Shown here: in pieces, positions 13,686 through 23,027 of the stretch
How the letters are laid out: each line of letters opens with the position of its first letter
How positions within the stretch are numbered: the first letter of the stretch is position 1
From: Syntrophales bacterium
Lineage (GTDB): Bacteria; Desulfobacterota; Syntrophia; Syntrophales; UBA5619
NCBI GenBank assembly: GCA_023229765.1
Contig: JALNYO010000010.1
Coordinates: forward strand, 366-64,365
DNA length: 64,000 nucleotides
Reading direction: 5' to 3'
The notes under the pieces: model-generated
What the model saw: the letters and a program-made list of their open reading frames with translations, nothing else
What the model was told of the DNA's origin: nothing
Database searches by the model: none
Position numbers and translations under genes: made by a program

Positions 13686-14612
13686 TTATTTGGTTTCAAA
13701 GACGGCTTCTGCAGATTTTCCTAATACAAACTCCAACTCCTCTTCCGTGAACTTAATATCGGTTTTCGGTTCTTTGATGGCGCTCACCCACTCCGCTTCT
13801 GGAGTCATAACGTTCGGATTAGGAAACCCGCTGCCAAACAGAATCTTTTCGGGCCCCACACTATCGATTGCCTCTCTCAACCATTGATAAAAATTGTCAG
13901 GGTTTAAGCGCCAGAACCCCTGGTACTCCGAAAAATCTAAATAGACATTGGGTATTACGGCAGCCTCGATCGCTTCACGCCTGTATATTCTTGTACCTGC
14001 GTGGCCAATCACAATCTTGAGTTCAGGGTATCTGAGGGCTGTATTGGCGATAATCACAGGATGATTGTAGTCCCAATGGGCGATTTCCTTTCCTGAGTGA
14101 ATGATCATCGGCACTCCCCAGTCGATGCATTTTTCATAAATGGGGAAGCAAATCGGATCATCAGGGCGAAATCCGGAGGGCGGCATGAAGTAAAAGCCTC
14201 TCATCCCCCAATCTTCAATGGCCTCTTTCGCGAGGTCAAGAGCATTTCCGCGTCTGGGATCAAGTGCACAAACCGGAATGAACCGCCCCTTATGTTTCTT
14301 TGCGGCATCGGCATGGGCTTTATTCTGCTCTCTTACGGGAACTTTTGGCTCTCCCGTGATAGCAGCCCAATCCACAGCGAAAATGACTCCCTTATCAACC
14401 CCTGCCTTATCCATCATTTCAACCACATGATCGCCTTCGGGATCAACCACCGACGGCTCCATTTTCATCAACATATCCCGGAAATCGGTAGCAGTCTTTT
14501 TTGTACGATGCACCCGGTTATACTCAGTAATGTACATCGTCCAGACAAACTTTAAATACTTGCTTCTTACCCAGCCAGGTCCACTCAAGTGCATATGTGC
14601 ATCAATAATCAT
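13686..14612 (-). CDS. Amidohydrolase-2 family protein (ACMSD/decarboxylase-like)
   Basis: 308 residues. The TIM-barrel metal motif is present as IIDAHMHLSG (N-terminus, HxH), with VPMIIHSGKE (His near 180), IVIGHAGT (His near 214) and LFGSGFPN in the place where family members have the catalytic Asp (usually GSDFP/GTDYP). The family includes aromatic acid decarboxylases such as gamma-resorcylate and ACMS decarboxylases as well as hydrolases. Here the usual final Asp appears replaced by Gly/Phe (GSGFP), which may change chemistry. It is on the same strand as the acyl-CoA ligase but 455 bp downstream, so it may be transcribed separately. Substrate unknown. Confidence 0.8.
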   Translation of the reverse strand: MIIDAHMHLSGPGWVRSKYLKFVWTMYITEYNRVHRTKKTATDFRDMLMKMEPSVVDPEGDHVVEMMDKAGVDKGVIFAVDWAAITGEPKVPVREQNKAHADAAKKHKGRFIPVCALDPRRGNALDLAKEAIEDWGMRGFYFMPPSGFRPDDPICFPIYEKCIDWGVPMIIHSGKEIAHWDYNHPVIIANTALRYPELKIVIGHAGTRIYRREAIEAAVIPNVYLDFSEYQGFWRLNPDNFYQWLREAIDSVGPEKILFGSGFPNPNVMTPEAEWVSAIKEPKTDIKFTEEELEFVLGKSAEAVFETK

Positions 14613-15067
14613 TTTTTCCTCCTTATATTCTTCTAATAATGAGTCAATCCCGAAACCATTCCTGTAAACACCTCACTAACTAAAACAAAAAGGCCTCTCT
14701 AAATCCATCTATTCCGATGATCGGCTACTTCTTGTCAATCTATTCTTAAAATATCACCACTATTATACAGATTTTAAGGCTTACCCTTTTCGAAAAAAAC
14801 CATTGTATTGAGTACTTTAAAACGGAAAATCCCCTATTCAGGTGGACTGCCCCAGCGGCCAGCTGAATCTATTAGATTAGCCTTGGGACAGCAGTGATAA
14901 ATTATCTCCTTTCATCTCCTTAAATTTTGCTTTATTGCATTCCGTATCCAAACTGATACTTTCCCTTTAAATTCGCAATGAGGCTTTCCGACCCTCATTA
15001 AGTTTAACGCATGAATAATAGCGATGCAGCGCTCACAACCAGCACTCTATTGGCATCGTTGAAGCTC
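14613..15067. other. Intergenic region between the acyl-CoA ligase and amidohydrolase genes
   Basis: No gene is supported in these 455 bp, which are AT-rich. A TTGACA on the minus strand near 14734-14739 has no convincing -10. An imperfect palindrome (CTGCCCCAG around 14850 with CTTGGGACAG around 14882) is the only structure I see. The region probably carries the amidohydrolase promoter. Confidence 0.4.
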
Positions 15068-16726
15068 TCAGGCCGAAACGTAATTAAGCTTCTTTTTAAT
15101 ATCGTCCACTAATGAGCTTTTGTCCAGTTTTTCCGCCTTCGTGAACGGCATTTCCGCTATGAATTCAATTCTTTCAGGGAATTGTAGGACAGACGCCTTT
15201 CTTTCTTTCAAGTACGCAATGATCTGATCGAATGTTAGATCGGCCCCTTGCCTGGGTTGAATATAGGCGCAAACCCTCTCGCCCATCACCGGATCAGGCA
15301 TGGGAATCACTGCAACAACGGCAACCCCGGGGTGACCAACGAGCAGGCTTTCGATTTCGGTAGCGCTGATGCTTTCGCCGCCCCGGTTAATCATCTCCTT
15401 GAGACGCCCGGTGATCGTAACGTTTCCTGATTCGTCAATCCTGGCAACATCGCCTGTTCCAAACCATCCCTCTTCATTAAAAGCCCTTTTATTCTCTTCG
15501 GGCGCCTTATAGTAGCCGGTGAACACGCCCGGCCCTTTGATGAGCAGCTCTCCGGAAGTATTCGGAGGAAGTTCTTTGCCGGTTGCATCAACTACCCTAT
15601 AACTATCATAGGGGCAAGTGGGTCTGCCAACAGTGTGGAGGGAAATCTGGGGATCATCATCGGAACGGGTTATCGTGGACTGACCCTCTGTGCCGCCATA
15701 ACCGTTAAAAAAGACAACCCCGAGCTTTTCCCGCACCCCTTTGATGATCTCCGGCATGCTCACCCCGCCCCCGCAATGCATCTTTTTTAACGAACTTAAG
15801 TCATAATCCTTGAGACACTCGGAATCGATTAATCTTTTGGCCAAGGTAGGAACCCAGACAATTGCGGTCGCTTTCTCCTGTTGAATCTTTTGGCATACAT
15901 CCTCCATGCCCAGGGAATCCAAAAAGACCATTTTTCCAAAAGTGAAAATACTCCCGCCGAGGCCCTTGGTGAATGTCAGGTCATGCCCGATTGGACCTGC
16001 AAGCAGGCAGGTGTCATGAACATCCATTTCCCATGCTCTGGCCGCGTATTCGATGCCGCAGATCAGGCTGTTATGGGTGCGGGGAACGACTTTAGGCAAA
16101 CCGGTAGTCCCTCCCGTAGGCCCCATATGGGCTACCTGCATGGGATCAGGCCGACTCTTTGCCAAACTGACAAGCTCTTCTTCTGTGAGCTCGGTTTGTT
16201 CCATCATCTCGTCGAGATTAAACATATTCTCGTGTTTTCTTCCCCTCACGAGAATAACATTTTTAATTTGCGGATTATCTTTCCATACATCTTTTATCAC
16301 GGGTATATAATCGGTCTTTTTGTATTTCTCGGGGACAATCCAGGAGGTTGCGCCGGTGAGGCGGAAAAGGTGATTAATTTCATAGGGCCGATACTTGTCG
16401 ATCAATAAAACCGGGATAGCACCGATCTTCTGGAGGGCAAAATAGGAATAAACGAACTCCTGCCAGTTCGGCAGTTGGAGCAATACCCGCTCCGTTGTTT
16501 TTATCCCAAGTTTCTGTAGGCTGACAGCCAACCGGTTGACCCTCTCCCTGACCTGGGAATAGGTAAGCCGACTCATATCATCCACCAATGCTTCTTTTTT
16601 CGGATAAATATCTGCCGCCTTATCCAGTATGTCGCCCAAAGTCAGCCCAGACCACCAGCGCAAACGGGTGTATTTTTCCGCATCCTCTTGGTTGTAAGGG
16701 GTAAATCCCGCTAAGTATTTCATCAT
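15068..16726 (-). CDS. AMP-dependent acyl-CoA synthetase
   Basis: 552 residues. ANL-superfamily motifs: the P-loop MGPTGGTTGLPKVVPRTHN (about 200-218), FNGYGGTEGQ (about 335), GWFGTGDVARIDESGNVTITGRLKEMINRGGESIS (about 418-452) and the C-terminal catalytic Lys in MPFTKAEKLDKSSL. Overall it resembles the 2,3-dihydroxybenzoate-AMP ligase/aryl-CoA ligase branch. It should activate a carboxylic acid to its CoA ester with ATP. It overlaps the B12-binding subunit gene by 4 bp (ATGA); a second ATG three bases in is better spaced from GGAGG. Being last in the operon with the mutase, carboxyltransferase and TRAP importer, it probably activates the imported acid; the acid is not known. Confidence 0.87.
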   Translation of the reverse strand: MMKYLAGFTPYNQEDAEKYTRLRWWSGLTLGDILDKAADIYPKKEALVDDMSRLTYSQVRERVNRLAVSLQKLGIKTTERVLLQLPNWQEFVYSYFALQKIGAIPVLLIDKYRPYEINHLFRLTGATSWIVPEKYKKTDYIPVIKDVWKDNPQIKNVILVRGRKHENMFNLDEMMEQTELTEEELVSLAKSRPDPMQVAHMGPTGGTTGLPKVVPRTHNSLICGIEYAARAWEMDVHDTCLLAGPIGHDLTFTKGLGGSIFTFGKMVFLDSLGMEDVCQKIQQEKATAIVWVPTLAKRLIDSECLKDYDLSSLKKMHCGGGVSMPEIIKGVREKLGVVFFNGYGGTEGQSTITRSDDDPQISLHTVGRPTCPYDSYRVVDATGKELPPNTSGELLIKGPGVFTGYYKAPEENKRAFNEEGWFGTGDVARIDESGNVTITGRLKEMINRGGESISATEIESLLVGHPGVAVVAVIPMPDPVMGERVCAYIQPRQGADLTFDQIIAYLKERKASVLQFPERIEFIAEMPFTKAEKLDKSSLVDDIKKKLNYVSA

Positions 16727-17115
16727 TCCTCCTTGCCTGCGATCGCTTTTACCTTATTTATGATTTCATCAAAGGAAGAGCCTATCGGGAATACTTCCGC
16801 CACTCCCAGCGCCTTTAATAAAAGAATATCCTTTTTAGGAATCACTCCGCCTATGACCAAAGGGATTCCCTCGGCGCCTCTTTCCTTCAACTTGGCCAGC
16901 AGTTCTTCGGCAACCTCCAAGTGAACGCCCGACAGGATGCTCAAACCTATGATATCGACGCCTTCCTGAATGGCGGCGTTAATGATTTGCTCCACTTTTT
17001 GGTGGCGACCGGTATAGATCACTTCCATACCGGCATTTTTTAGCGCCATGGCTACTGTTTTGGCGCCTTTGTCATGACCATCCAGTCCAGGTTTCCCGAT
17101 GAGAACTCGAATCAT
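16723..17115 (-). CDS. Cobalamin-binding subunit of an acyl-CoA mutase (methylmalonyl-CoA mutase small subunit)
   Basis: 130 residues. The B12-binding signature GLDGHDKGA (DxHxxG, residues 11-16) followed by IIGLSILSGVH (SxL) and LVIGGVIPKKD (GG) shows the base-off/His-on cobalamin fold. It is encoded separately, directly after the large subunit (21 bp apart), as in archaeal and many deltaproteobacterial mutases. It carries adenosylcobalamin for the radical carbon-skeleton rearrangement carried out with the 17137-18786 subunit. Translation is coupled to the acyl-CoA ligase by a 4-bp overlap. Confidence 0.92.
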   Translation of the reverse strand: MIRVLIGKPGLDGHDKGAKTVAMALKNAGMEVIYTGRHQKVEQIINAAIQEGVDIIGLSILSGVHLEVAEELLAKLKERGAEGIPLVIGGVIPKKDILLLKALGVAEVFPIGSSFDEIINKVKAIAGKEE

Positions 17116-17136
17116 GGATTCACTCTCCTTGCTATA

Positions 17137-18786
17137 TTACAGAATAACCGACTCTTGATGCTCTCCAAAAATCTTCCTCAGCGTGTCGCTGATCTCCCCC
17201 ACTGTCGCATATTCTTTGACGGCGTCCTGAATGAAGGGAACCAGATTCTCTGCACTTTTTGCCTTCTCTTCCAAAACCAGCAATGCCCTTTCTACCTTCT
17301 TGTTGTCCCTTTCCGCCTTTACCCGCTTCAATCTTTCTACCTGCTGCCTGCTCATATTGAGATCTATGTTTGTCAGGACAATTTCCTCATCCTGTTTCTG
17401 CTCATCGACAAATTTGTTCACACCGACAATTACCCTCTCCCCGCTTTGCTTTTTCTTCTCAATTTCGTATGCGCTTTTCAGTACATCCATCTGAATTTTC
17501 CCTGTTTCAATACAGCGCAGCATGCCTCCCGCCGCATCTATCTCATCAATCACGGCTTTGATCTCTTGCTCCATCCTGTTGGTAAGGCTCTCCAAATAAT
17601 AGGAACCTCCCAGGGGGTCAGCCACATTGGCAATTCCTGTCTCGTAGCCGATGATCTGCTGCGTTCTCAGGCTGAGCAGCGCCGATTCCTCTGTGGGAAT
17701 CGTGTAGGCTTCATCGTAACTCAGGATGCTGGCTGACTGAGCGCCGGCAAAAACAATCCCCATCATATCAATTGTTGCCCGGATGATATTGTTAAGAGGC
17801 TCCTTGGATGTTGCTTCCCGCGCTGACGAACCGCAGAAAAGCCTCAGCATCATCGATTTAGGGTTCTTTGACTTAAATCTTTCTTTAGCGATCCTTGCCC
17901 ACAATCGGCGGGTTGCCCTGATCTTGGCAATCTCCTCAAAGAAATCCAACCCCACAATGAGATGAAAGGCAATCCGGGGGGCAAAATCATCGATGCCGAT
18001 CCCCCGTTTGAGCACTTCTTCGACATAGGTTATCGCGCTGGAAAGACAATACGCTGCCTCCTGGATGGCATTGGCGCCTGCCTCGCGCACATGGTATCCT
18101 GAAAAATTAATGGTATTCATCCGGGAAACGCGGTCTTTGCAAAATTCGATTATGTCAACAACCAGCCGGATAGAGGGTGTGGGCGGAAAAATAAACGTCC
18201 CCCGGGCAATATATTCTTTCAGAATCTCATTCTGCAGGGTTCCTCCCACTTTGGACAGAGGGACTCCCTGTTTTTCCGCCACGGCAAGGTACATTGCCAA
18301 AATAATGGCCGCAGTCGCGTTTATGGTGAAGGATGTGGTGATTTTATCGAGGGGGATGCCCTCAAAAAGGATCTCCATATCCCGCAGCGTGTCTATCGCC
18401 ACACCCACCCGGCCTACATCCGCACGGACCAGCGGATTGTCGGAATCAAACCCCATTTGGGTAGGGAGATCAAAGGCCACACTCAGTCCCGTCTGTCCCT
18501 GCTCCAGAAGATATTTGAACCGCCTGTTTGATTCCTCTGCATCGGCAAAGCCGGCATATTGCCGCATGGACCAAAGATTTCCGCGATACATCGAAGGATA
18601 GATGCCCCTGGTAAAGGGGAATTGTCCCGGGAATCCCAGGTCCTGGAGATAGTCTGAACCTTCAAGGTCCGCGGGCGTATAAACCACCGCTGCTTCAATT
18701 CCCGATGAAGTTTTTGCCGGGGAAACAGGATTTTTGGCGAGCTTATCCTTTTCCCATAGCTCTTTTTCTCTCTTTATCTCATCCAT
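17137..18786 (-). CDS. Methylmalonyl-CoA mutase large (catalytic) subunit
   Basis: 549 residues from ATG 18786 (AAGGTG six bases upstream; the GTG three codons earlier overlaps that site). The barrel carries TRGIYPSMYRGNLWSMRQYAGF, GQTGLSVAFDLPTQMGFDSDNP, GGTLQNEILKEYIARGTFIFPPTPS and NFSGYHVREAGA. The Tyr in RQYAGF and the Arg in EYIARG sit at the positions that bind the free carboxylate in true methylmalonyl-CoA mutases; isobutyryl- and 2-hydroxyisobutyryl-CoA mutases have other residues there. I therefore infer interconversion of succinyl-CoA and (R)-methylmalonyl-CoA. The epimerase and carboxyltransferase upstream agree. The B12 domain is the next gene. Confidence 0.9.
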   Translation of the reverse strand: MDEIKREKELWEKDKLAKNPVSPAKTSSGIEAAVVYTPADLEGSDYLQDLGFPGQFPFTRGIYPSMYRGNLWSMRQYAGFADAEESNRRFKYLLEQGQTGLSVAFDLPTQMGFDSDNPLVRADVGRVGVAIDTLRDMEILFEGIPLDKITTSFTINATAAIILAMYLAVAEKQGVPLSKVGGTLQNEILKEYIARGTFIFPPTPSIRLVVDIIEFCKDRVSRMNTINFSGYHVREAGANAIQEAAYCLSSAITYVEEVLKRGIGIDDFAPRIAFHLIVGLDFFEEIAKIRATRRLWARIAKERFKSKNPKSMMLRLFCGSSAREATSKEPLNNIIRATIDMMGIVFAGAQSASILSYDEAYTIPTEESALLSLRTQQIIGYETGIANVADPLGGSYYLESLTNRMEQEIKAVIDEIDAAGGMLRCIETGKIQMDVLKSAYEIEKKKQSGERVIVGVNKFVDEQKQDEEIVLTNIDLNMSRQQVERLKRVKAERDNKKVERALLVLEEKAKSAENLVPFIQDAVKEYATVGEISDTLRKIFGEHQESVIL

Positions 18787-18848
18787 AAATCTCACCTTGC
18801 CTGCAATCTGTCTTTTGCTCAGCGGACCCTCTTAAAAAAATATCCCCT

Positions 18849-18980
18849 GAGCCAATTGCAAAACTCCCAACGCTGTCATTCCCGCAACGCTTCTGGGCGG
18901 GAATCCAGTTTTTAACTATTTTAAATCATGGATGCCCGACAAAAGCATTCGGGCATGACACGGAGTTTTGCAATTACCTC
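18849..18980. repeat. MITE-like repeat, copy 1 (132 bp)
   Basis: Ends GAGCCAATTGCAAAACTCC and GGAGTTTTGCAATTACCTC are imperfect inverted repeats. The interior has the CATTCCCGCAACG...GGGCGGGAA hairpin followed by a segment (ATGCCCGACAAAAGCATTCGGGCAT) forming a second hairpin shared with copy 3. It sits between the carboxyltransferase and mutase genes, inside the operon. No coding capacity. Confidence 0.8.
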
Positions 18981-19042
18981 CCCTGATTTAAAAAAAGTCC
19001 CGAAAAACATCGCCGCAGCCTGAGGATGGCTGCTTTTTGCCC

Positions 19043-20605
19043 TCAGGCAGGCATATTGCCATGTTTTTTCCAGGCGCGGCCTGTATCCTGCTTCGTTTCC
19101 AGAAGATTTAAAGCGCTGATTATTCTTTTGCGGGTATCCTGCGGATGGATCACCGCATCAATGACCGATCGCGAAGCAGAATGATAGGGGGTTAAATAAG
19201 TTTCCTGATATTCCGCTATCTTCTCCGCGAGAAATTTACCTGGATCTTTTAGCGTCTTAAGTTCTTTCCCGTACAAGATCTGTACGGCAGCCTCGGCGCC
19301 TACCATCTGCATCTCGGCAGAGGGCCAGGCAAAAACCTGATCGAAGCCGATTTGATGGACACCCATGGCGGGAATGGCCCCCCCGTACATTTTACGGATA
19401 ATACAGGATATTTTGGGGACGGTGGCTTCCGCCCAGGCATAAAGCATCTTCGCTCCATGGCGGATGATCCCTGCATATTCCTGATTTGTTCCGGGAAGAA
19501 AACCAGGCACATCCACCAGGCTCACCAAAGGGATATTAAAGGCATCGCAGGTTCTGATAAACCGAGCGCTCTTATCCGAGGCGTCGATATCAATGCATCC
19601 GGCGAATATTCTGGGTTGATTGGCGACGATTCCCACCACCTTGCCGCCCATCCGCGCCCAGCCAATGATGATGTTTCTAGCATAACTTGCTGAAACTTCG
19701 AAGAAATCCCCTGAGTCAACAATTGCCTTGATCACCTTTTTCATATCATAAGATTTCTTCATATCCGTGGGGACAATCTCCAACAATTCTGGAGTTTTGC
19801 GATCGCTTGGATCCGAAGATGGTTCTGAAGAGGGACGTTCTTTATTATTCTGGGGAAGAAAACTGAGGATTTTCTTGATCAGATCGAGGCAAATTTGGTC
19901 GTTGGCCGCAGTAAAGTGGTCCACGCCGGAGCGGGTGCTGTGAACCTTGGCTCCGCCCAAATCCTCAAAAGATACCGCTTCTCCGGTTACCTCCTTGATT
20001 ACGGCGGGGCCCGTGATAAAGACATGAGACGTTTTTTCAACCTGAAGCACAAAGTCGCAGAGCGCGGCTGAATAGGCAGAGCCTCCCGTGCAATCTCCCA
20101 TAATCGCGGCAATCTGCGGAATAACGCCTGAATTCATCACATTTTGGTAGAATATCTGGGTAATCCCATATACATTATCCATCCCTTCCTGAATCCTTGC
20201 GCCGCCTGAGTCGTTAAGGCAGACCACGGGAACCATCATTTCCCTGGCGAGCTTCAGAATATAATGAATCTTCGCGCCATGAACCTTTCCAGTCGAACCG
20301 CCCAGCACTGTAGCGTCCTCCGAGTATGCAAAAACCTTCCGCCCCTGGACGGTTCCATAACCTGTCACCACCCCGTCTCCGAGGAATCGCTTCTTCTCCA
20401 TGCCAAAATCGTTGCACTGGTGCTCGGCGAGCATATTCAGCTCCACAAAGCTTTCTGGATCAAAAAAGTATTCAATCCTCTCCCGGGCAGTCAACTTCCC
20501 CAGCTTGCGCTGCTGCGCCAGCTTATCCGCCCCACCCCCCAGCCGGGCCTTCTCCTCCATTGCGGCGAGTTTTAGCACCGCTTCATCCATAGGTTTATGG
20601 GTCAT
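19043..20605 (-). CDS. Acyl-CoA carboxyltransferase (propionyl-CoA carboxylase beta / methylmalonyl-CoA decarboxylase alpha type)
   Basis: 520 residues, the normal length. Both crotonase-like halves are present: N-terminal RLGGGADKLAQQRKLGKLTARERIEYFFDPESF, GGSTGKVHGAKIHYILKLAREMMVPVVCLNDSGGARIQEG, then C-terminal ARMGGKVVGIVANQP, DAFNIPLVSLVDVPGFLPGTNQEYAGIIRHGAKMLYAWAEATVPK and RKMYGGA. It transfers carboxyl between biotin and propionyl-CoA/methylmalonyl-CoA. No biotin carrier or carboxylase gene is nearby, so direction (carboxylation, or sodium-pumping decarboxylation) cannot be settled. It overlaps the epimerase gene by 4 bp, and the mutase follows after a MITE copy. Confidence 0.9.
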   Translation of the reverse strand: MTHKPMDEAVLKLAAMEEKARLGGGADKLAQQRKLGKLTARERIEYFFDPESFVELNMLAEHQCNDFGMEKKRFLGDGVVTGYGTVQGRKVFAYSEDATVLGGSTGKVHGAKIHYILKLAREMMVPVVCLNDSGGARIQEGMDNVYGITQIFYQNVMNSGVIPQIAAIMGDCTGGSAYSAALCDFVLQVEKTSHVFITGPAVIKEVTGEAVSFEDLGGAKVHSTRSGVDHFTAANDQICLDLIKKILSFLPQNNKERPSSEPSSDPSDRKTPELLEIVPTDMKKSYDMKKVIKAIVDSGDFFEVSASYARNIIIGWARMGGKVVGIVANQPRIFAGCIDIDASDKSARFIRTCDAFNIPLVSLVDVPGFLPGTNQEYAGIIRHGAKMLYAWAEATVPKISCIIRKMYGGAIPAMGVHQIGFDQVFAWPSAEMQMVGAEAAVQILYGKELKTLKDPGKFLAEKIAEYQETYLTPYHSASRSVIDAVIHPQDTRKRIISALNLLETKQDTGRAWKKHGNMPA

Positions 20606-21024
20606 TTTTCTGCAAACTCCTTCTTATCCATATATTGTATAAGTTCCACCAAAACCCCCCCGGCGCTTTTGGGATTGATAAAAGCCACTAAATCCTTGTG
20701 GGCGTTCAAATAGGGCTTTTCATGAATGAGTTGGACCCCCTTCGCCTTCAGCTCCGCCAATTCTGCATGGATGTCCTCCACTTCAAAGGAGAGGTGATGA
20801 ACCCCTTCTCCCCTTTTATCGATGAACTTTCTCATTACCCCCCCAGGGGCAGTTGATTCCAGCAATTCAACATCTGCATTTCCCAGAGAAATAAAAGAAA
20901 AACGGAGTTCTCCAAAACTCTCCGGCGCCGAGCTTTCCCGGGAAAAAAGTTTTCCATAGAGTTCTATCGCATTTTCAAGATTCTCGACCGCAATGCCGAT
21001 GTGAGAAACGCCTTTGATCATCAT
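20602..21024 (-). CDS. mce: Methylmalonyl-CoA epimerase (VOC superfamily)
   Basis: 140 residues. KGVSHIGIAVENLENAIELY (metal His), EVELLES-like DVELLESTAPGG with Glu, EGVHHLSFEVEDI (second His) and GVLVELIQY (Glu) supply the metal ligands and catalytic acids expected of methylmalonyl-CoA epimerase, which interconverts the (R) and (S) isomers. This links the mutase product to the carboxyltransferase. It is encoded between the TRAP permease and the carboxyltransferase, with a 4-bp overlap to the latter. Confidence 0.9.
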   Translation of the reverse strand: MMIKGVSHIGIAVENLENAIELYGKLFSRESSAPESFGELRFSFISLGNADVELLESTAPGGVMRKFIDKRGEGVHHLSFEVEDIHAELAELKAKGVQLIHEKPYLNAHKDLVAFINPKSAGGVLVELIQYMDKKEFAEK

Positions 21025-21060
21025 GTTGTCCTTTCTGAAGTTATCTGCATATCCGCCTGC

Positions 21061-22362
21061 TCATTTTATGAGATTGGGCAAGATGAGAGCCAAGCGGGGG
21101 AAAGCCATTATGATAAATGCGTTAACGACCATGGCCGCCAGAAAGGGGAGTATTCCTTTAAAAATCTTTTCGAGGGGAATATCCGGAGCAATTCCCTTGA
21201 TGACATAGACATTGACCCCTACCGGCGGAGTAACTACCCCCATCTCCGCGATCAAAACAATAATGACTCCAAACCATATCGGGTCAAAGCCAAGACGCAT
21301 CACCACCGGATATATGACAGGAACAGTCAGCACTATCAAAGCCATGGAGTCCATGAAACAACCACCTACAAAGTACATGAAAATGATTACCCCCATGATA
21401 ACCATGGGCGGCAGGGGAAGGGTTTCAATCCAATCCGCCAAAACAAAAGGAATCGTCGTCACAGCCATGAAATGGCCAAATACGATAGAACCGGTAATAA
21501 TGCTGATAATCATGCAAGATATATATAATCCATCCTTCGTGGCCTCGGTAAATATCCGCCAACTCAGTTGCCGCCTTGCCAAGCCAATCACCAGAGCCCC
21601 GGCGGCTCCAATGCCTCCCGCCTGGGTCGGCGTAAACCATCCGAAAAACAGTCCGCCAATTACGAGGCTAAAGAGAATCAGGGCTTCAATAATACCGGAC
21701 AGAGCCTTCCTTTTTGTCTTGAAATCAGTTGCGCCCCCGGCCGGAGCAATGCCCGGATTCCGCCAGACCATCAAAGCCACCACGACAAGAAACAGCAAGA
21801 GGAGAATGATGCCAGGAATAATACCCGCCATGAAAAGCTTGCCGATGGACTGTTCCGTCATGATCCCATAGACTAAAAAGATCGTGCTGGGAGGAATGAG
21901 AATACCCAGCGTGCCGGCGCTGGCAACACATCCCGTGGCAAAGGAATCATCGTAATGATACCTCTTCATCTCTTTCAGAACGACCCTCCCGATCGTGGCG
22001 GCAGTAGCCGCTGTCGACCCGCAGATGGCAGCAAACATGCCCGAGGCGACAACCGTGGCAAAAGTCAACCCCCCGCGAAGATTACCTAAGATTGTATAAG
22101 CGGCATCAAAAAGCCTTTTTCCAATCCCCGCCGCAAAGGCAAACGAGCCCATCAGGACAAACATCGGAATCGCACTCATCTGGAAGTTGGAGAATTGCTC
22201 GAAGAAGTCCATGGCCAGAATTTTGAGACCGGCATCCCAAGAACTCAAATAAGAGAACCCGATGAATCCTACAAAAGCCATGGCAAAGGCAACGGGCATC
22301 TTGAACAAAAGGAGAAAAATGAGAGCGCCTACCCCTATGATGCCTACACTAATTGGATCCAT
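21061..22362 (-). CDS. dctM: TRAP transporter large permease (DctM)
   Basis: 433 residues with about 12 hydrophobic segments. The GSFAFAAGIGKRLFDAAYTILGNLRGGL segment and GSTAATAATIGRVVLKEMKRYHYDDSFATGCVASAGTLGILIPPSTIFLVYG are conserved DctM motifs. It couples sodium or proton entry to uptake of a carboxylate delivered by the binding protein. Its start overlaps dctQ by 14 bp. The epimerase gene follows 37 bp later, so import and metabolism are in one operon. Confidence 0.92.
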   Translation of the reverse strand: MDPISVGIIGVGALIFLLLFKMPVAFAMAFVGFIGFSYLSSWDAGLKILAMDFFEQFSNFQMSAIPMFVLMGSFAFAAGIGKRLFDAAYTILGNLRGGLTFATVVASGMFAAICGSTAATAATIGRVVLKEMKRYHYDDSFATGCVASAGTLGILIPPSTIFLVYGIMTEQSIGKLFMAGIIPGIILLLLFLVVVALMVWRNPGIAPAGGATDFKTKRKALSGIIEALILFSLVIGGLFFGWFTPTQAGGIGAAGALVIGLARRQLSWRIFTEATKDGLYISCMIISIITGSIVFGHFMAVTTIPFVLADWIETLPLPPMVIMGVIIFMYFVGGCFMDSMALIVLTVPVIYPVVMRLGFDPIWFGVIIVLIAEMGVVTPPVGVNVYVIKGIAPDIPLEKIFKGILPFLAAMVVNAFIIMAFPRLALILPNLIK

Positions 22363-22864
22363 TGCCGAATGCCTCCCTTAAGGATTTGATGATTTCCATC
22401 AACAGGACCAAACAGACCGGAATGCACGAGAAGGCAATAAAGTAAGCAAAAGGATAGAAAGGAACCGGTATAGATGATCCTATCTCTCCCCCTATCTGCA
22501 AAGTTCGGCCATAAAGATAGCTTCGCCAGAGAAGCAAAACGAAGAGAAGCAATGACAGAAATGAACCGATAGCTGTGATCACCCCCCGGGTGCGTTTTGG
22601 GAACCTGTCAACGATAAACTCCACTCTTATATGCATACCAATGACGAGGGTAACAGCCAAGGCAGAAGCAATGGCTAAGACCTGAGAAAAGCTGATGATT
22701 TCAATAACCCCCGGCAGAGGCCATTTGAAAAGCTTGGCCCCGACCACATCTACAAAATTGGCAAGAAACATCAAGAGAAAACCTGCGACTCCAATCCACT
22801 CAAGGGAACTACTGAATCCCCTCGTAAATTTATCCATCCGGTTTATAAAGACACCCTTTCCCAT
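22349..22864 (-). CDS. dctQ: TRAP transporter small permease (DctQ)
   Basis: 171 residues with four hydrophobic segments, typical of DctQ: FLLMFLANFVDVVGAKLF near residue 30, VIEIISFSQVLAIASALAVTLVIGMHIRVEFIVDRFPKR, and a C-terminal PFYPFAYFIAFSC. It forms the membrane complex with DctM. Located between dctP and dctM in the usual P-Q-M order, and separated from dctP by a strong hairpin. Confidence 0.9.
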   Translation of the reverse strand: MGKGVFINRMDKFTRGFSSSLEWIGVAGFLLMFLANFVDVVGAKLFKWPLPGVIEIISFSQVLAIASALAVTLVIGMHIRVEFIVDRFPKRTRGVITAIGSFLSLLLFVLLLWRSYLYGRTLQIGGEIGSSIPVPFYPFAYFIAFSCIPVCLVLLMEIIKSLREAFGNGSN

Positions 22865-22930
22865 TTATGTCCGCTCCTTTGCCATAGCTAATATTTCCCC
22901 TTTGCCAGCGCCTGCCTGCTAAGAGTGATT

Positions 22931-22969
22931 ATCGTTCATCCTCAAGTTTGTAACCTGAGGATGAACGAT
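22931..22969 (-). terminator. Intercistronic hairpin between dctP and dctQ
   Basis: ATCGTTCATCCTCA (22931-22944) pairs perfectly with TGAGGATGAACGAT (22956-22969) across an 11-base loop. There is no U tract on the minus side. It probably acts as a partial terminator or an mRNA 3-prime stabiliser that gives excess binding protein over permease. Confidence 0.55.
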
Positions 22970-23027
22970 TTCGTTTATCTTGTCATTCATGATCAAAAGA
23001 ATTTTCCGCACACAGCTTAGGCGACAA

